A DNA stretch of 64,000 nucleotides from Branchiostoma lanceolatum (lineage: Eukaryota > Chordata > Leptocardii > Amphioxiformes > Branchiostomatidae): positions 9,243,501-9,307,500 of the forward strand of contig NC_089726.1 of the NCBI RefSeq assembly GCF_035083965.1, in the 5' to 3' direction. The translations under genes and the position numbers were made by a program. The first letter of the stretch is position 1; each line of letters opens with the position of its first letter. The notes beneath the pieces are model-generated. The model was not told where the DNA came from. It made no database searches and saw only the letters and a program-made list of their open reading frames with translations. Shown here one piece after another: positions 1-10,048 of the stretch.

Positions 1-1
1 A

Positions 2-2521
2 ACGCATGGTGATCAGGACAGAGATAGGCCCCTAGGGAAGGGAGAGGAAACAGCAGAACCGGAACCAGAACATCTCATGGACTGCAGTGAGATAAAGTTG
101 GCAGAAGTCAAAGATGTAATACAGAAAGCAAGAGCAGGTTCAGCTCCAGGCCCCAGTGGAGTTACGTACAAAGTATACAAGAAATGTCCCAAGCTCACAA
201 GAAGGCTGTGGAAACTCCTCAGAGTATTATGGAGGAAAGGAGCGATACCAGAATCCTGGAAGAGAGCAGAGGGTGTGTTTTGCCCCAAGCAGGAGAAAGC
301 AGAGAAAGTAGACCAGTTTAGGACAATATCGCTACTGTCAGTGGAGTGCAAGATATTCTTTGCAGTCTTGGCCAAGAGGCTCTTGAACTACATGTTGGCG
401 AACAAGTACATTGATACATCAATACAAAAAGGAGGTGTACCAGGTTTCTCAGGATGCCTCGAACACACAAGTATTATAACCCAACTCATACAGGAGGCAA
501 AAGCAGGGAAGAAAGACCTTTCAGTGGTCTGGCTGGACCTTGAAAATGCATATGGCTCAGTACCTCACCAGTTGATAAAGATGGCTCTAGAGAAATACCA
601 TGTACCACAGCAAGCACGGGAAATCATATTCCAGTATCTTGATGGTTTGCAAATCAGGTTTACAGTCAATGGAAGTACAACAGCCTGGCAAAGACTGCAG
701 AGAGGGATAATAACAGGATGCACAATCTCAGTAATACTATTTGTTGCAGCAATGAACCTAGTGATGAAGCCAGCCACAGGGCAGAGCAGAGGGCCAAGAG
801 GAAAATCAGGAGTGAGGCAACAACCGCTGAAGGCCTTTATGGATGACCTGACATTAACAACTGAGAGTGTGCTAAGTACCAGATGGATGCTGAGGAGTCT
901 AGAGAAGTCAGCCACTTGGGCAAGGATGAGATTTAAAGCAAAGAAATGTCGAAAGCTGGTGCTGAGGAAAGGAAAAGTGAGTGACCGGATTCAGCTAGAG
1001 ATCCAGGGAGAGACCATTCCTTCAGTGACAGAACAACCAATCAAGAGCCTGGGGAAGAAGTTCGACAAATCGCTAGGAGACCAGAATAACATCGAAGAAT
1101 TCAGGCAGCAAGTCAAAAAGGGCCTGCAAGCAATTGAGGAAAGTAAACTGCCGGGGAAGTTTAAGGTCTGGTGCTACCAGTATGGTCTTTTGCCCAGGAT
1201 AACGTGGCCAATGACGATGTACGACATCCCACTTACAACTATAGAAGCGGTGGAAAGGAAGATCAGTAAACAACTCAGGAAATGGATGGGCCTCCCACCG
1301 AGCCTAAGCAAGATCGGTTTGTACTGCAGAACCTCAAGGCTGCAACTCCCATTGGCATCAGTAGTGGAGGAATACAAAGTCTGCAAAGCAAGAGCTGTAA
1401 TGTCCCTGGAAGGAAGTAGAGATGAAAGAGTCAGCCAGGCAGGAATAGAGATGAGAACTGGAAGGAAGTGGGCCGTGGGGACAGCAGTTGAAGAAGCGAA
1501 AAGTAACCTGAGACATCGAGACATAATAGGAGTGGTGGCACAGGGAAGATTGGGACTGGGTGCCAGTAGAACAGTGAACCAGAGATGGTGCACCGCAGGA
1601 CCGAAAGAAAGAAGGGACATGGTCCAGAGTGAGATTAGAAGGAAGGAGGAGGAGTATAGAAGAGCACAGGCAGTGAGTCAAGGATCTCAGAGTGCATGGA
1701 CGGGATGGGAAGGAATAAAGGACAGAAGGGTAATGTGGAGCGAGTTATACAGATGGGAGCCCCTGAGAACCCAGTTTCTCATCAAAGCTGTGTACGATTT
1801 ACTCCCCACTCCAGCAAACAAGAAAAGATGGGGCATGCAGGAAGAAGAAAACTGTGGTCTGTGTGGGAAAAGAGGGACGCTGAGCCACATCCTCTCAGGG
1901 TGCCCAGTGACCTTGAGCCAAGGAAGATACCGGTGGAGGCACGACAAAGTGCTGAGGGTGTTAGCAGTAGCCCTGGAGGAAGAGAGAGTGAAGAAAAGAC
2001 AACGTAGCAGAAAGGGGCCACAGTTCATAGGATTTGTGAAGGAGGGAGAAGCAAAGAATGGGCCAAAGAGGAAGATAGAGGAAGGAGGCATATTTGCAAC
2101 AGCAACTGATTGGGCCATGCAGGTTGATTTGGACAGAAAGCTGGTCTTCCCAGAAGAGATAGTGGCAACAAGGCTCAGACCAGATGTGGTCTTATGGTCC
2201 AAGCATACAAAACAGGTGATACTGGTAGAACTGACAGTCCCCTGGGAAGAGAGAGCAGAGGAGGCATACGAGAGAAAAGCATTGAAATACCAGGAGTTGC
2301 TAAACATGTGCAAAGAAAGAGGGTGGAAAGCAAGTTGCTACCCAGTGGAGATAGGTACGAGAGGGTTCATCTGCCAATCCATGTGGAGGGCACTAGGTGT
2401 CACAGGAGTGAAGGGCAAGAGAAGGAGGGAAGTAACAAAAAAGCTAGCAGAAGAGGCGGAGAAGGCGTCCCGCTGGCTGTGGTTTAGGAGTGGAGACAAA
2501 CAGTGGAAGAATCTCGGCTAG
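2..2521 (+). CDS. Reverse transcriptase/restriction-like endonuclease of an R2-type retrotransposon (partial at 5' end)
   Basis: The frame is open from the left edge to TAG at 2521. The first Met is at 77, but the frame continues upstream, so the true start is outside. Numbering from that Met (814 residues): a GPSG motif near 25-28; the RT core with LDLENAYG (153-160), GIITGC (210-215) and the catalytic FMDD box (254-257); a CX2C-X7-H-X4-C zinc finger at 593-609 (CGLC, H604, C609); and RPD at 701-703 with E718 in VELTVPW, matching the RPD-X(12-14)-E/D signature of the R2 endonuclease. Such proteins nick target DNA and prime reverse transcription from the nick. There is no internal stop or frameshift and the key residues seen are intact. 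Assignment to the R2-like group is firm; clade is open. Confidence 0.9.
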   Translation, partial: THGDQDRDRPLGKGEETAEPEPEHLMDCSEIKLAEVKDVIQKARAGSAPGPSGVTYKVYKKCPKLTRRLWKLLRVLWRKGAIPESWKRAEGVFCPKQEKAEKVDQFRTISLLSVECKIFFAVLAKRLLNYMLANKYIDTSIQKGGVPGFSGCLEHTSIITQLIQEAKAGKKDLSVVWLDLENAYGSVPHQLIKMALEKYHVPQQAREIIFQYLDGLQIRFTVNGSTTAWQRLQRGIITGCTISVILFVAAMNLVMKPATGQSRGPRGKSGVRQQPLKAFMDDLTLTTESVLSTRWMLRSLEKSATWARMRFKAKKCRKLVLRKGKVSDRIQLEIQGETIPSVTEQPIKSLGKKFDKSLGDQNNIEEFRQQVKKGLQAIEESKLPGKFKVWCYQYGLLPRITWPMTMYDIPLTTIEAVERKISKQLRKWMGLPPSLSKIGLYCRTSRLQLPLASVVEEYKVCKARAVMSLEGSRDERVSQAGIEMRTGRKWAVGTAVEEAKSNLRHRDIIGVVAQGRLGLGASRTVNQRWCTAGPKERRDMVQSEIRRKEEEYRRAQAVSQGSQSAWTGWEGIKDRRVMWSELYRWEPLRTQFLIKAVYDLLPTPANKKRWGMQEEENCGLCGKRGTLSHILSGCPVTLSQGRYRWRHDKVLRVLAVALEEERVKKRQRSRKGPQFIGFVKEGEAKNGPKRKIEEGGIFATATDWAMQVDLDRKLVFPEEIVATRLRPDVVLWSKHTKQVILVELTVPWEERAEEAYERKALKYQELLNMCKERGWKASCYPVEIGTRGFICQSMWRALGVTGVKGKRRREVTKKLAEEAEKASRWLWFRSGDKQWKNLG

Positions 2522-2849
2522 CAGTACCTGGCCAGTACTGCTGCCCCGCCTCCCGGAGGAGGTACTGCTGAAGGGCCGAAACCACCAGTGAAGGGAGGAA
2601 GCAGCTGAAGAAGCCGAGAGGCAGTTGTGACATCACACTGTATTACGTAAGTTTCGATATACGTTATTCACTAGACTCAATGCTATCGTCGGATTTACCA
2701 GGATTTATCTCAATGGACTTTAACAGCAAATCTAAGCACATAATGACATGTGACAACCCATGCATGGTATACATTGGGAAATATATCAAAGAATGTCTAG
2801 ACGTAAAAAAAACTACTCCAATGATTGTAAAATCCCATTGTCATCCCAT

Positions 2850-2930
2850 ACTACTACACCATATTGTATATAATAGACTACTACACCATATTGTTTAAGA
2901 TAGACTACTACATAATATTGTATTAGATAG
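2850..2930 (+). repeat. 27-bp tandem repeat, three copies, in the retrotransposon 3' UTR
   Basis: Three consecutive 27-bp units start at 2850, 2877 and 2904, each beginning ACTACTACA and ending ATAG or GATAG. They lie between the coding frame and the AT-rich tail. Short 3' UTR repeats are common in non-LTR elements. Confidence 0.85.
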
Positions 2931-3099
2931 ATTGGTTAGCCTAATAGAATGTCATCTATGTACCAGTGAATGCCATACTTTGTACCTTGTACAATTGTTG
3001 TGCAATAAAGTTATTATTATTATATTATTATATAATTATATAATAACATAATGAATGAATAAATGAATAAATAAGTTATTTGGGTAGAGAAGATTATAA

Positions 3100-4275
3100 A
3101 CTGATATAGTTTATGCAAATGTGGACATACTTGCATAACCAACTAGAGTTCCACAACCTCATACCTTCGCCAAATGATTTTAACCATTGTGACTGAAGTA
3201 TTAGGAGTGTTTCTCATCAATTATAAATCATACCAGTTGATTGTCTTAAAATATGACATGTCCAAAGTATGAGCTTAACAAAGTATGAGCTTAACAAAAA
3301 AGGTTATGCTGATATTGATCATCAATTATGCAAATGAGGCCCTTATTAGCATAATTTGATTCAACGATGTTCACATTCACATAACTTCCCGATGCCACAA
3401 AAAAAGTATTAAATGCATGAAATTTCCGTCATTTACCAGTATGGAATAATAGTAGTTTCTCATTTTCAGTATGCAAATTAGACCCACATTTGCATATTTT
3501 CTATCTTCAACATTCCTCTCTTCCTCAGTTACAATTTGAATAGTCATATCATGGCACAAAGAAGATTTTTAAAGTTGCCTCATTAATTATGCAAATTAAA
3601 ATCTGATTTGCATAATTAGCGTCCAATCATTCTAAGCATCACACAAGCTATCTACATACCAAAAATCATGACCATCCATAAAGGCCATCTTGAGTTATAG
3701 TATTTTCTCATTAATTATGCAAATGAGGTCTTCATTTGCATACTTCATATCAATTAATATTTCTCTCTTCCTCAGTTACATATGTCACATGTTTCAGAGT
3801 CCTATCATGGAATTTGGCGGATGTATGAACTTTCCTCATTTATTATGCAAATTAGATATTGATTTGCATAAAAAGTATCTAATCATGTACATCATCACTA
3901 AAGCTATCTACTTACAAAAATTATTGCCATCCATCAAGCCCTTCTTGAGTTATTCCCTTTCAAAGTCAGATGCAAAAACCTGCTCCTGCAGTTCCAAAAA
4001 AGCCCCTAGGGGGCCCAAACCCATACCACTTACTCTCTGTCCAAAGAGCTATCTACCACTAAAGATCAGTTTCATAGCATGTCCAGAACACGAGATATCA
4101 AAACAGGAAGTTCCGCTGCAGTATCGTAACAAGCCGCCAGGGAACCCAAAATCTAATCATTTCCAAGTCTTATCAAGACCTACCCACCTACCAAATATCA
4201 AGACGATCCATCCAAACCTTCTCGATTTATGCTGTACATTACAAACATACATACATACATAAATAAATAAATAAC
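3100..4275. repeat. Composite repeat with dispersed TTATGCAAAT palindromes
   Basis: Four imperfect palindromes pairing TTATGCAAAT with ATTAGCATAA or ATTTGCATAA lie near 3328, 3588, 3715 and 3845, separated by 120-260 bp of related sequence. The tail from about 4240 is a CATA/AATA microsatellite. No coding sequence is convincing; the 190-residue frame at 3690-4262 is low-complexity repeat. This looks like an older, diverged version of the neighbouring satellite. Confidence 0.6.
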
Positions 4276-4289
4276 TAGAATGGCAACAT

Positions 4290-5455
4290 TTTCGGGAAAA
4301 TGCAGAATATTCCCCTCCCATTACCTACACCTCAAATATGACATCCTTACCATTGACTGTAAGGATATGACGAAGTTTCTGTATAAATTATGCAAAGTAG
4401 GTCGGCATTAGCATAATTTATGGCCAGGTGTGTTCGGCCTTTCCTAAAGGTACCTACATCTCAAATATGACATCCGTAGCTTTTAAGGTTAGGGATATGC
4501 ATAAATTATGCAAAATGCACTCATTAGCATAATTTATGGCCAGGTTTTCTGACCTTTCCTAAAGGTACCTGCATCTCATCCGTAGCCTTTACAGTAAGGG
4601 AAAAACAAGTTTATGCATAAATTATGCAAATGAGGTCTGCATTAGCATAATTTATGTACAGGTGTGTTCACCTCTCCTAAAGGTACCTATATCTGAAATA
4701 TGCCATCCGTAGTCTTTACGGTAAGGGATATACATACATTATGCAAATGAGGTCCGCATTAGCATAATTTATGTACAGGTGTGTTCACCTCTCTTTAAGG
4801 TATCTACATCTGAAATATGCCATCCGTAGTCTTTACGGTAAGGGATATACATACATTATGCAAATGAGGTCCTCATTAGCATAATTTATGTCCAGGTGTG
4901 TTCACCTTTCCTAAATATACCTACATCTCAAATATGACATCTGTAGCTTTTACGGTAAGGGAAATACAAGTTTCTGCATAAATTATGCAAATGAGGTCCT
5001 CATTAGCATAATTCATGGCCAGGTGTGTTTACCTTTCCTAAATTTATCTACTTCTCAAATATGGCATCTGCAGCTTTTACTGTAAACGCAATACAAGTTT
5101 TTGCATAAATTATGCAAATGGAGTCCTCATTAGCATAATTTATGTCCAGGTGTGTTCACCTTTCCTACAGATACCTACATCTCAAATATGACATCTGTAG
5201 CTTTTATGGTAAGGGAAATACAAGTTTCTGCATAAATTATGCAAATGAGGTCCTCATTAGCATAATTCATGATCAGGTATGTTTACCTTTCCTAAATTTA
5301 TCTACATCTCAAATATGACATCTGCAGCTTTTACTGTAAACGCAATACAAGTTTTTGCATAAATTATGCAAATGATGTCCTAATTAGCATAATTTATTGT
5401 CAGGTGTATTCACCTTTCCTATAGGTACCTACATCTGAAATATAACATCCGTACA
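4290..5455. repeat. Satellite array, about nine units of 113-128 bp, centred on an octamer-containing palindrome
   Basis: The core TTATGCAAATGAGG followed by CATTAGCATAAT recurs near 4388, 4506, 4619, 4739, 4856, 4981, 5107, 5235 and 5361. Each unit also carries CAGGTGTGTTCACC and a block resembling ACATCTCAAATATGACATC. The core is nearly self-complementary and could form a 15-bp stem. It contains the POU octamer ATGCAAAT on one arm and a variant on the other. The more downstream units look more alike. Unit length and sequence are unlike a CRISPR array, and there are no variable spacers. Confidence 0.85.
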
Positions 5456-5525
5456 TTTTAACATAAGGTACATATAACTTGCTGCAATACCATTAGTAGA
5501 GCTACCACCGCACATCTACTTGGTT

Positions 5526-5645
5526 TTTGGCAGAAGAAGAAGAAAGAAGAAGAAAGAAGAAGAAGAAGAACAGGCAAGCAAAAACAGTATATCCCCCTTC
5601 CCACTGGAAGGGGAATATAAATACATACATACATACATACATACA
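5526..5645. repeat. Microsatellites: purine-rich AGAAGA tract, then (ATAC)n
   Basis: An AGA/GAA-rich tract spans about 5526-5571 and an ATAC tetranucleotide run spans about 5620-5645. They sit at the distal edge of the satellite array. Confidence 0.85.
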
Positions 5646-5715
5646 AACGCTACCCTATGCATAACCTTCTCGGCGAAGGTAATAAGAAACATTTGTAATA
5701 CGTCACTCGAAAAGG

Positions 5716-5915
5716 TTAAGGGCCCGTTCACACCTGTGCGCATTCAAGTGCGTATGAGCTGCGTATTGATATTTTTTGCCTTAGGTAAAAGTTTGGGGAC
5801 GAAAAAAAATCGTTTTTCTAGGTGGACAACCAGGCTGCACAACGGTGGGTCAAAATTAAAAACAACTTCCTCCTCCCTTTTAGTACGAATACGCACAAGT
5901 ATGAATGTGTCCTAA
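5716..5915. mobile_element. MITE, about 200 bp, with 30-35 bp imperfect terminal inverted repeats
   Basis: The left end begins TTAAGGGCCCGTTCACACC and the right end, read in reverse, begins TTAGGACACATTCATACTT. The two pair with a few mismatches over roughly 35 bp. TTA/TAA borders are compatible with a TA or TTAA target duplication. No transposase is present. Superfamily not assigned. Confidence 0.55.
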
Positions 5916-6249
5916 CAGCATTTGGCGAATGGGTGAGGTCGTGGAACTCTAGTTTTACTTCATCATATCATGATGTAGTTCTTGTTGCCTGTTGATAGAA
6001 TGTCGCATGGTTAACGTTAAACATAGTATTTAGCAAGTTCCACATTATGTGTCAAATTTTTCTAAATTAAAAAGATGAACAAATTATGAAAAAAAACACC
6101 ATTAAAACGTTTCAAATTCAAAACACTTGAACGAATAAAATAGTGGAAACCAGTGTAGCTTTCTTAATCACAAAACCCACTTAGCATTAGTCATGAAATT
6201 GAATTTGAACTACGCAATAAAAAGCAACACCCCTCTTCTTATATCATAT

Positions 6250-6872
6250 GGAACCTTCCGCACAGTAAGGTTAGCGTTCTGTTGGAGAAGGCACGCTCAG
6301 TCTTGATCGCGAAATTTGTGATCGTTTCGCTCAACTACTAGTATTTCTGCATCTCTTCGTCTAGTCCGTGCCAGAAAAGGACGGTGAGTATATCAGCAGT
6401 GCTGGAGTATTTACCTCATTTAGTGGGCTCTTCGTGTTTGTCCAGAAGATATGTGTTTTGCACTGTGGTTCTTGGGGAGGGGGGTAAGGTCGGGATGTAT
6501 AAATATTTCTTTGAGGAGCCACGTAATAAAGTTATCAGATATGGTTTTTATTCAACTACTGTACATGCAAGTTTTACCACTGTTGGGATTTTCCACATTA
6601 TATAGTCAGCAATATTTCCAGCAAGCTTAAGCTTTGTGGATGCAAAAACTGTTCTGTTCCCCAGTTTGTTTTGATTCATTATCTGAGGGCTAAAGTATAG
6701 GGCTATTCCAAAAATAAAAGAGAAGGGGGGGGAAAAGGTTGGAATGGACATGGGGGTTGGTCAAACAAAATTGAATCGGACAGTAGGGTTGGGTCAGGTA
6801 AATATTCTGCCAGAGGGGCAATATTACTCTTGAAGTCCGCCATCTCTGCATGCTTTGTCTCTCTCTTTGTAG
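6250..6872 (+). promoter_or_regulatory. Probable 5' UTR exon and intron of the Kelch gene
   Basis: A good donor (ACG then GTGAGT at 6384) and a good acceptor (CTCTCTCTTTGTAG ending at 6872, four bases before the ATG codon at 6877) suggest a non-coding first exon ending at 6383, joined to the coding exon at 6873. No TATA box was found and the transcription start is unknown. This is inference from splice consensus only. Confidence 0.5.
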
Positions 6873-6876
6873 GATC

Positions 6877-8616
6877 ATGGACGACAACCACTGTCCATCA
6901 TCAACAACAGTTGGCGCTCGTCACGCGGTTTCGTTCTTTGGCCAATTGCAGAAGATGAGATGGGAGGGTCTGTTGGTGGACGTGACTCTGTGTGCAGAGG
7001 GAAAAGAGGTCTCCTGTCACCGATTGGTTCTCGCGGCCAACAGCGAGTACTTCAGGGTCATGTTCAATGGAAAGCACAGCGAGAGCAAGAAGGACAAGAT
7101 AGAGATGGGAGGGGTGAGTGCAGAGGCACTACAGCTATTAGTTGACCACGCCTACACGTCCAGAGTCAACATCACAGAAGAAAATGTCCGGCCTCTGTTT
7201 GAAGCAGCAGACATGCTGCAGTTTTACGGAGTCAGCAGTGATTGCCAAGAGTTTCTACGAACCCGTGTGAAGGAAGAAACGTGTTTGGGAATATGGACAT
7301 TGGCAGACAGGGTATCGTGTTTGCCTTTAGCCAAGACGGCGAAAAGTTGTGCTCTGAAATGGTTTGAAGAAGTGTGCGCGACCGAGGAGTTTCTTCAGCT
7401 ACCAGTTCACTTACTAAAGACATACATCTCAGATAAGGGCCTAATGGCCAGGAAGGAGGAACGAATCTTGGAGGTGGTCATGCTTTGGGCAAGACAAAAC
7501 CTTAAGGAACGACAAAAACACCTCAAGGAGCTACTGAAGTCTGTCTGCTTCTCACGTATGGACCAAGACTATCTTAAGAACATTCTGAAGACAGACAAGG
7601 TGTTGGCTAAAGTTCGTGGAATCAAGCAGATGACAAAGAGTCAGCCTACGCAGGATAGACCTCGTCATATTCTTCAGCAAGACATTTTGCTTCTCGGTGG
7701 TTCTTGTTATTATCACACTGAGATGGAACTTAGATATCATTGGAACAATGGTGTTTACAGACTTGGTCTTGATTCTCATTGTATTGACAGAATTCCACTG
7801 CCTGAACCCTTTCAAAACAGCAGGGGGTTAGCAGCATGTGTTTATGATGGTCACGTCACTGTGACAGGGGGTCACAAGAAGCTGACCCAAGCATGGCGGT
7901 ACACGCCAAAGCTGAACTCTTGGGTGAAGCTGGGACGTCTGAAAACAGGAAGATACAATCACGGGATGACAGTTCTGCAGAGAGAGGTGTATGTTGTCGG
8001 TGGTTCCATGCCAGTCCAATATCCAGACATTATACACAGGTTGCCTGATGTGGAGGTGTACAACAAGAGATTCAACCACTGGAGGCTGGTTGCACCACTA
8101 CAGCTTGCAGTGAGCAGTTTCGGTATAGCCACCTGTGGTGGAAAGATCTACGTATTTGGTGGCCAGCCTTATGTATATGACGGTGATGACCTCAGGGAAA
8201 ATGAGACTGATGCTATCCAGTGCTACGACCCTTCCCAGAATGAGTGGGCTATCAACATGCGATTGCCAGTGAAAATGTCCAGTGTAAAAGCGTGCACAGT
8301 CAACTCAAAGATCTACATAGTTGGTGGAAAGTTAGAGTGTGTGCTGTGCTTCGATCCTGAGCAAGAATCTTTCAAGGTCTTGGCGGACAGACTGTTCCCG
8401 TGGCAGCAATGCAGCGCAACTGTGTGCAACGGCGAGATTTACATAACTGGCGGCATGGTGCATCAATTTGTAGGAACCGGAAATGATAGACTGCGTCACA
8501 TTGAAAACTATGCTAAAGTTCAGTGCTACAATGTGAACAATGACACCATGGTCCTCAGCAAGGATCTGCCAGAACCACTGTATGGACACTGCACTGTAAC
8601 TATTGCCAAGGCCTAG
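6877..8616 (+). CDS. BTB-BACK-Kelch protein (KLHL family), single coding exon
   Basis: The 579-residue protein starts at ATG 6877; a Met nine codons earlier lies before the acceptor and is therefore intronic. The domains are BTB (about 12-120: FFGQLQKMRWEGLLVDVTLC, HRLVLAANSEYF), BACK (about 127-235: ETCLGIWTLAD, LARKEERI-like region) and six Kelch blades from about 268 to 575, each with a GG doublet (LLLGGS, VTGGH, VVGGS, VFGGQ, IVGGK, ITGGM). KLHL proteins are substrate adaptors for cullin-3 ubiquitin ligases: BTB binds CUL3 and the propeller binds substrate. The family is enlarged in lancelets and this copy has no intron in its coding region, as might follow retroposition. I see no one-to-one vertebrate counterpart; KLHL24- and KLHL38-type proteins come closest by eye. 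Confidence 0.92.
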   Translation: MDDNHCPSSTTVGARHAVSFFGQLQKMRWEGLLVDVTLCAEGKEVSCHRLVLAANSEYFRVMFNGKHSESKKDKIEMGGVSAEALQLLVDHAYTSRVNITEENVRPLFEAADMLQFYGVSSDCQEFLRTRVKEETCLGIWTLADRVSCLPLAKTAKSCALKWFEEVCATEEFLQLPVHLLKTYISDKGLMARKEERILEVVMLWARQNLKERQKHLKELLKSVCFSRMDQDYLKNILKTDKVLAKVRGIKQMTKSQPTQDRPRHILQQDILLLGGSCYYHTEMELRYHWNNGVYRLGLDSHCIDRIPLPEPFQNSRGLAACVYDGHVTVTGGHKKLTQAWRYTPKLNSWVKLGRLKTGRYNHGMTVLQREVYVVGGSMPVQYPDIIHRLPDVEVYNKRFNHWRLVAPLQLAVSSFGIATCGGKIYVFGGQPYVYDGDDLRENETDAIQCYDPSQNEWAINMRLPVKMSSVKACTVNSKIYIVGGKLECVLCFDPEQESFKVLADRLFPWQQCSATVCNGEIYITGGMVHQFVGTGNDRLRHIENYAKVQCYNVNNDTMVLSKDLPEPLYGHCTVTIAKA

Positions 8617-10048
8617 TCGGCACAACTGGCCCAGTCTTAACTGACTCTCCTTGTTTGAACAATACCAAGTTATTGTGCCTGTGGACTGTTATTACTAATG
8701 ATATTAGTGTTAAGATATTTCTAGATCATTCTCAACTTCTAAGTACTTAAAATCTAAAGTACATGTACTTGACGCGTCGGATGGTACGTACATGTAGGTC
8801 TTGCCTACTAGTATATGTACATGTACCTTGTCTCTAGCCCCAAATACACACGGTGTACTACTGTAATTCTTTAAATGTTTGAGAAGGTTTGTTTTTTTCA
8901 AATTTTGTCTTGACCTGATACAACGCGAATCCACTGCGAATTCAAAACATGGCGAAAAGCCCCTTTCCACTCCTATGCCAAATTTTAATCCCCAAGAAAG
9001 AAATGAATTCACGGTTACTTATTTTCGACTCTGTTAGAATCAGTAGCAGTTACAAGTAATAACATTTTTTTTTCCCTAGCAGGTTTTGTAAGATGCTATA
9101 CTAAAAGTCTAACATCACGTAGAAAGTTAAATAGCACATATGCTAATACAGTATTATAACACACAATAGTGTATTTCAACAAAGAACGAGATCAGTATGA
9201 TATGAAATCTTTTATTGCCAATATCAGTAACTGACAGTGATAAACCATAGCAGCAATACGTCCTTGTGTATAAATGGAAAGTCACACCAAAAACGTAGTC
9301 CATGATGAAGAATCGACCATTGGAAAATTCCTGATTAAATGATAAGAAAAATATAGAACCAGCATATATGCAATTGTATTCTGTATAATTCAGAATGTAC
9401 ACGAGGAGTAAGGTAGTAACGTTACTCATTTGTATGTTATACTAATGTCAACAAGACAATTCTCAGAATTCAAATCGCTTTAAAACTTTTGGATTCAGTC
9501 AGTTTCATCATCAATATTTGATAGAGAATAATATTCTCACTACATAAAACTGTATAAGACGACAACCAGTGAGGCCAGTTCAGATGTATAAATAGATGAG
9601 AACAACAGCTTCCTCTCATGTATGGTCACTTAAAGACTTATGTACATACACTGCGTGCACAAAAACAAAAAGGCTTGCATAGTTAATCATTATACCTAAT
9701 ATGCAGCAGGATAATTCTTAAGAATTACTTGAATATATTTTACTACTTTGCATCTTTAGATTTCCAAACAATCAACAAAGGAATTAACAATTCTACATAT
9801 ACCACACCACACCCACTGATATCTAATGCTAATGCAAAGTGCACTATACAGGACTTCTCTGAAGCATGCCTTGTTTATTAATCTTACATACCTCCAACAA
9901 ATCATAAGTATTCCTAAAATTGAGTATTTCTTTGTGCAAGATAACAGTTACTCAAGCAACTGGATAAGATTTAAAAATACACCATGCACCATACCATATA
10001 CACCATGATTATTGGTATTTCTTTGACATTGATCTCATCAGGAACCGA
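8617..10048. other. Convergent 3' UTRs of the Kelch gene and TMEM43
   Basis: This interval lies between two stop codons on opposite strands. It holds the Kelch 3' UTR and the TMEM43 3' UTR, with a minus-strand AATAAA read from TTTATT at 9211-9216. A fragment of the GTTACTCAAGCAAC repeat lies at 9951-9975. No further coding sequence is convincing. Confidence 0.6.
9211..9216 (-). other. Polyadenylation signal AATAAA for TMEM43
   Basis: TTTATT on the + strand reads AATAAA on the minus strand, about 830 bp past the TMEM43 stop. No closer canonical hexamer was noticed in this orientation. Confidence 0.5.

Larger units (their letters stand above)
1..3050 (+). mobile_element. R2-type non-LTR retrotransposon, 5' end outside the window
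   Basis: The element covers the coding frame described separately, a 3' UTR of about 530 bp, and an AT-rich tail. The 3' UTR ends in TGCAATAAAG followed by TTATTATTAT-type repeats at about 3003-3050, a typical non-LTR 3' end. The combination of a reverse transcriptase, a CCHC finger and a C-terminal PD-(D/E)XK nuclease defines the R2/R4/NeSL/Hero group, which uses a restriction-like endonuclease instead of an APE nuclease. I cannot say which clade it belongs to or whether it has a fixed target site, because the 5' end and insertion junction lie outside the window. The intact frame suggests recent insertion. Confidence 0.85.

Noticed and set aside
1687-2313. A 208-codon minus-strand frame
   Set aside because: It is a shadow of the retrotransposon polymerase frame, rich in Ser/Leu as expected from the complement of a Glu/Lys/Arg-rich sequence.
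3690-4262. A 190-codon frame in the repeat region
   Set aside because: It is composed of repeat sequence (Ile/Ser/Tyr-rich, octamer palindromes, CATA tail) and resembles no protein family.
4290-5455. CRISPR-like repeat/spacer array
   Set aside because: Units are about 120 bp with related sequence throughout, repeats are not 25-40 bp, and the context is a eukaryotic genome.
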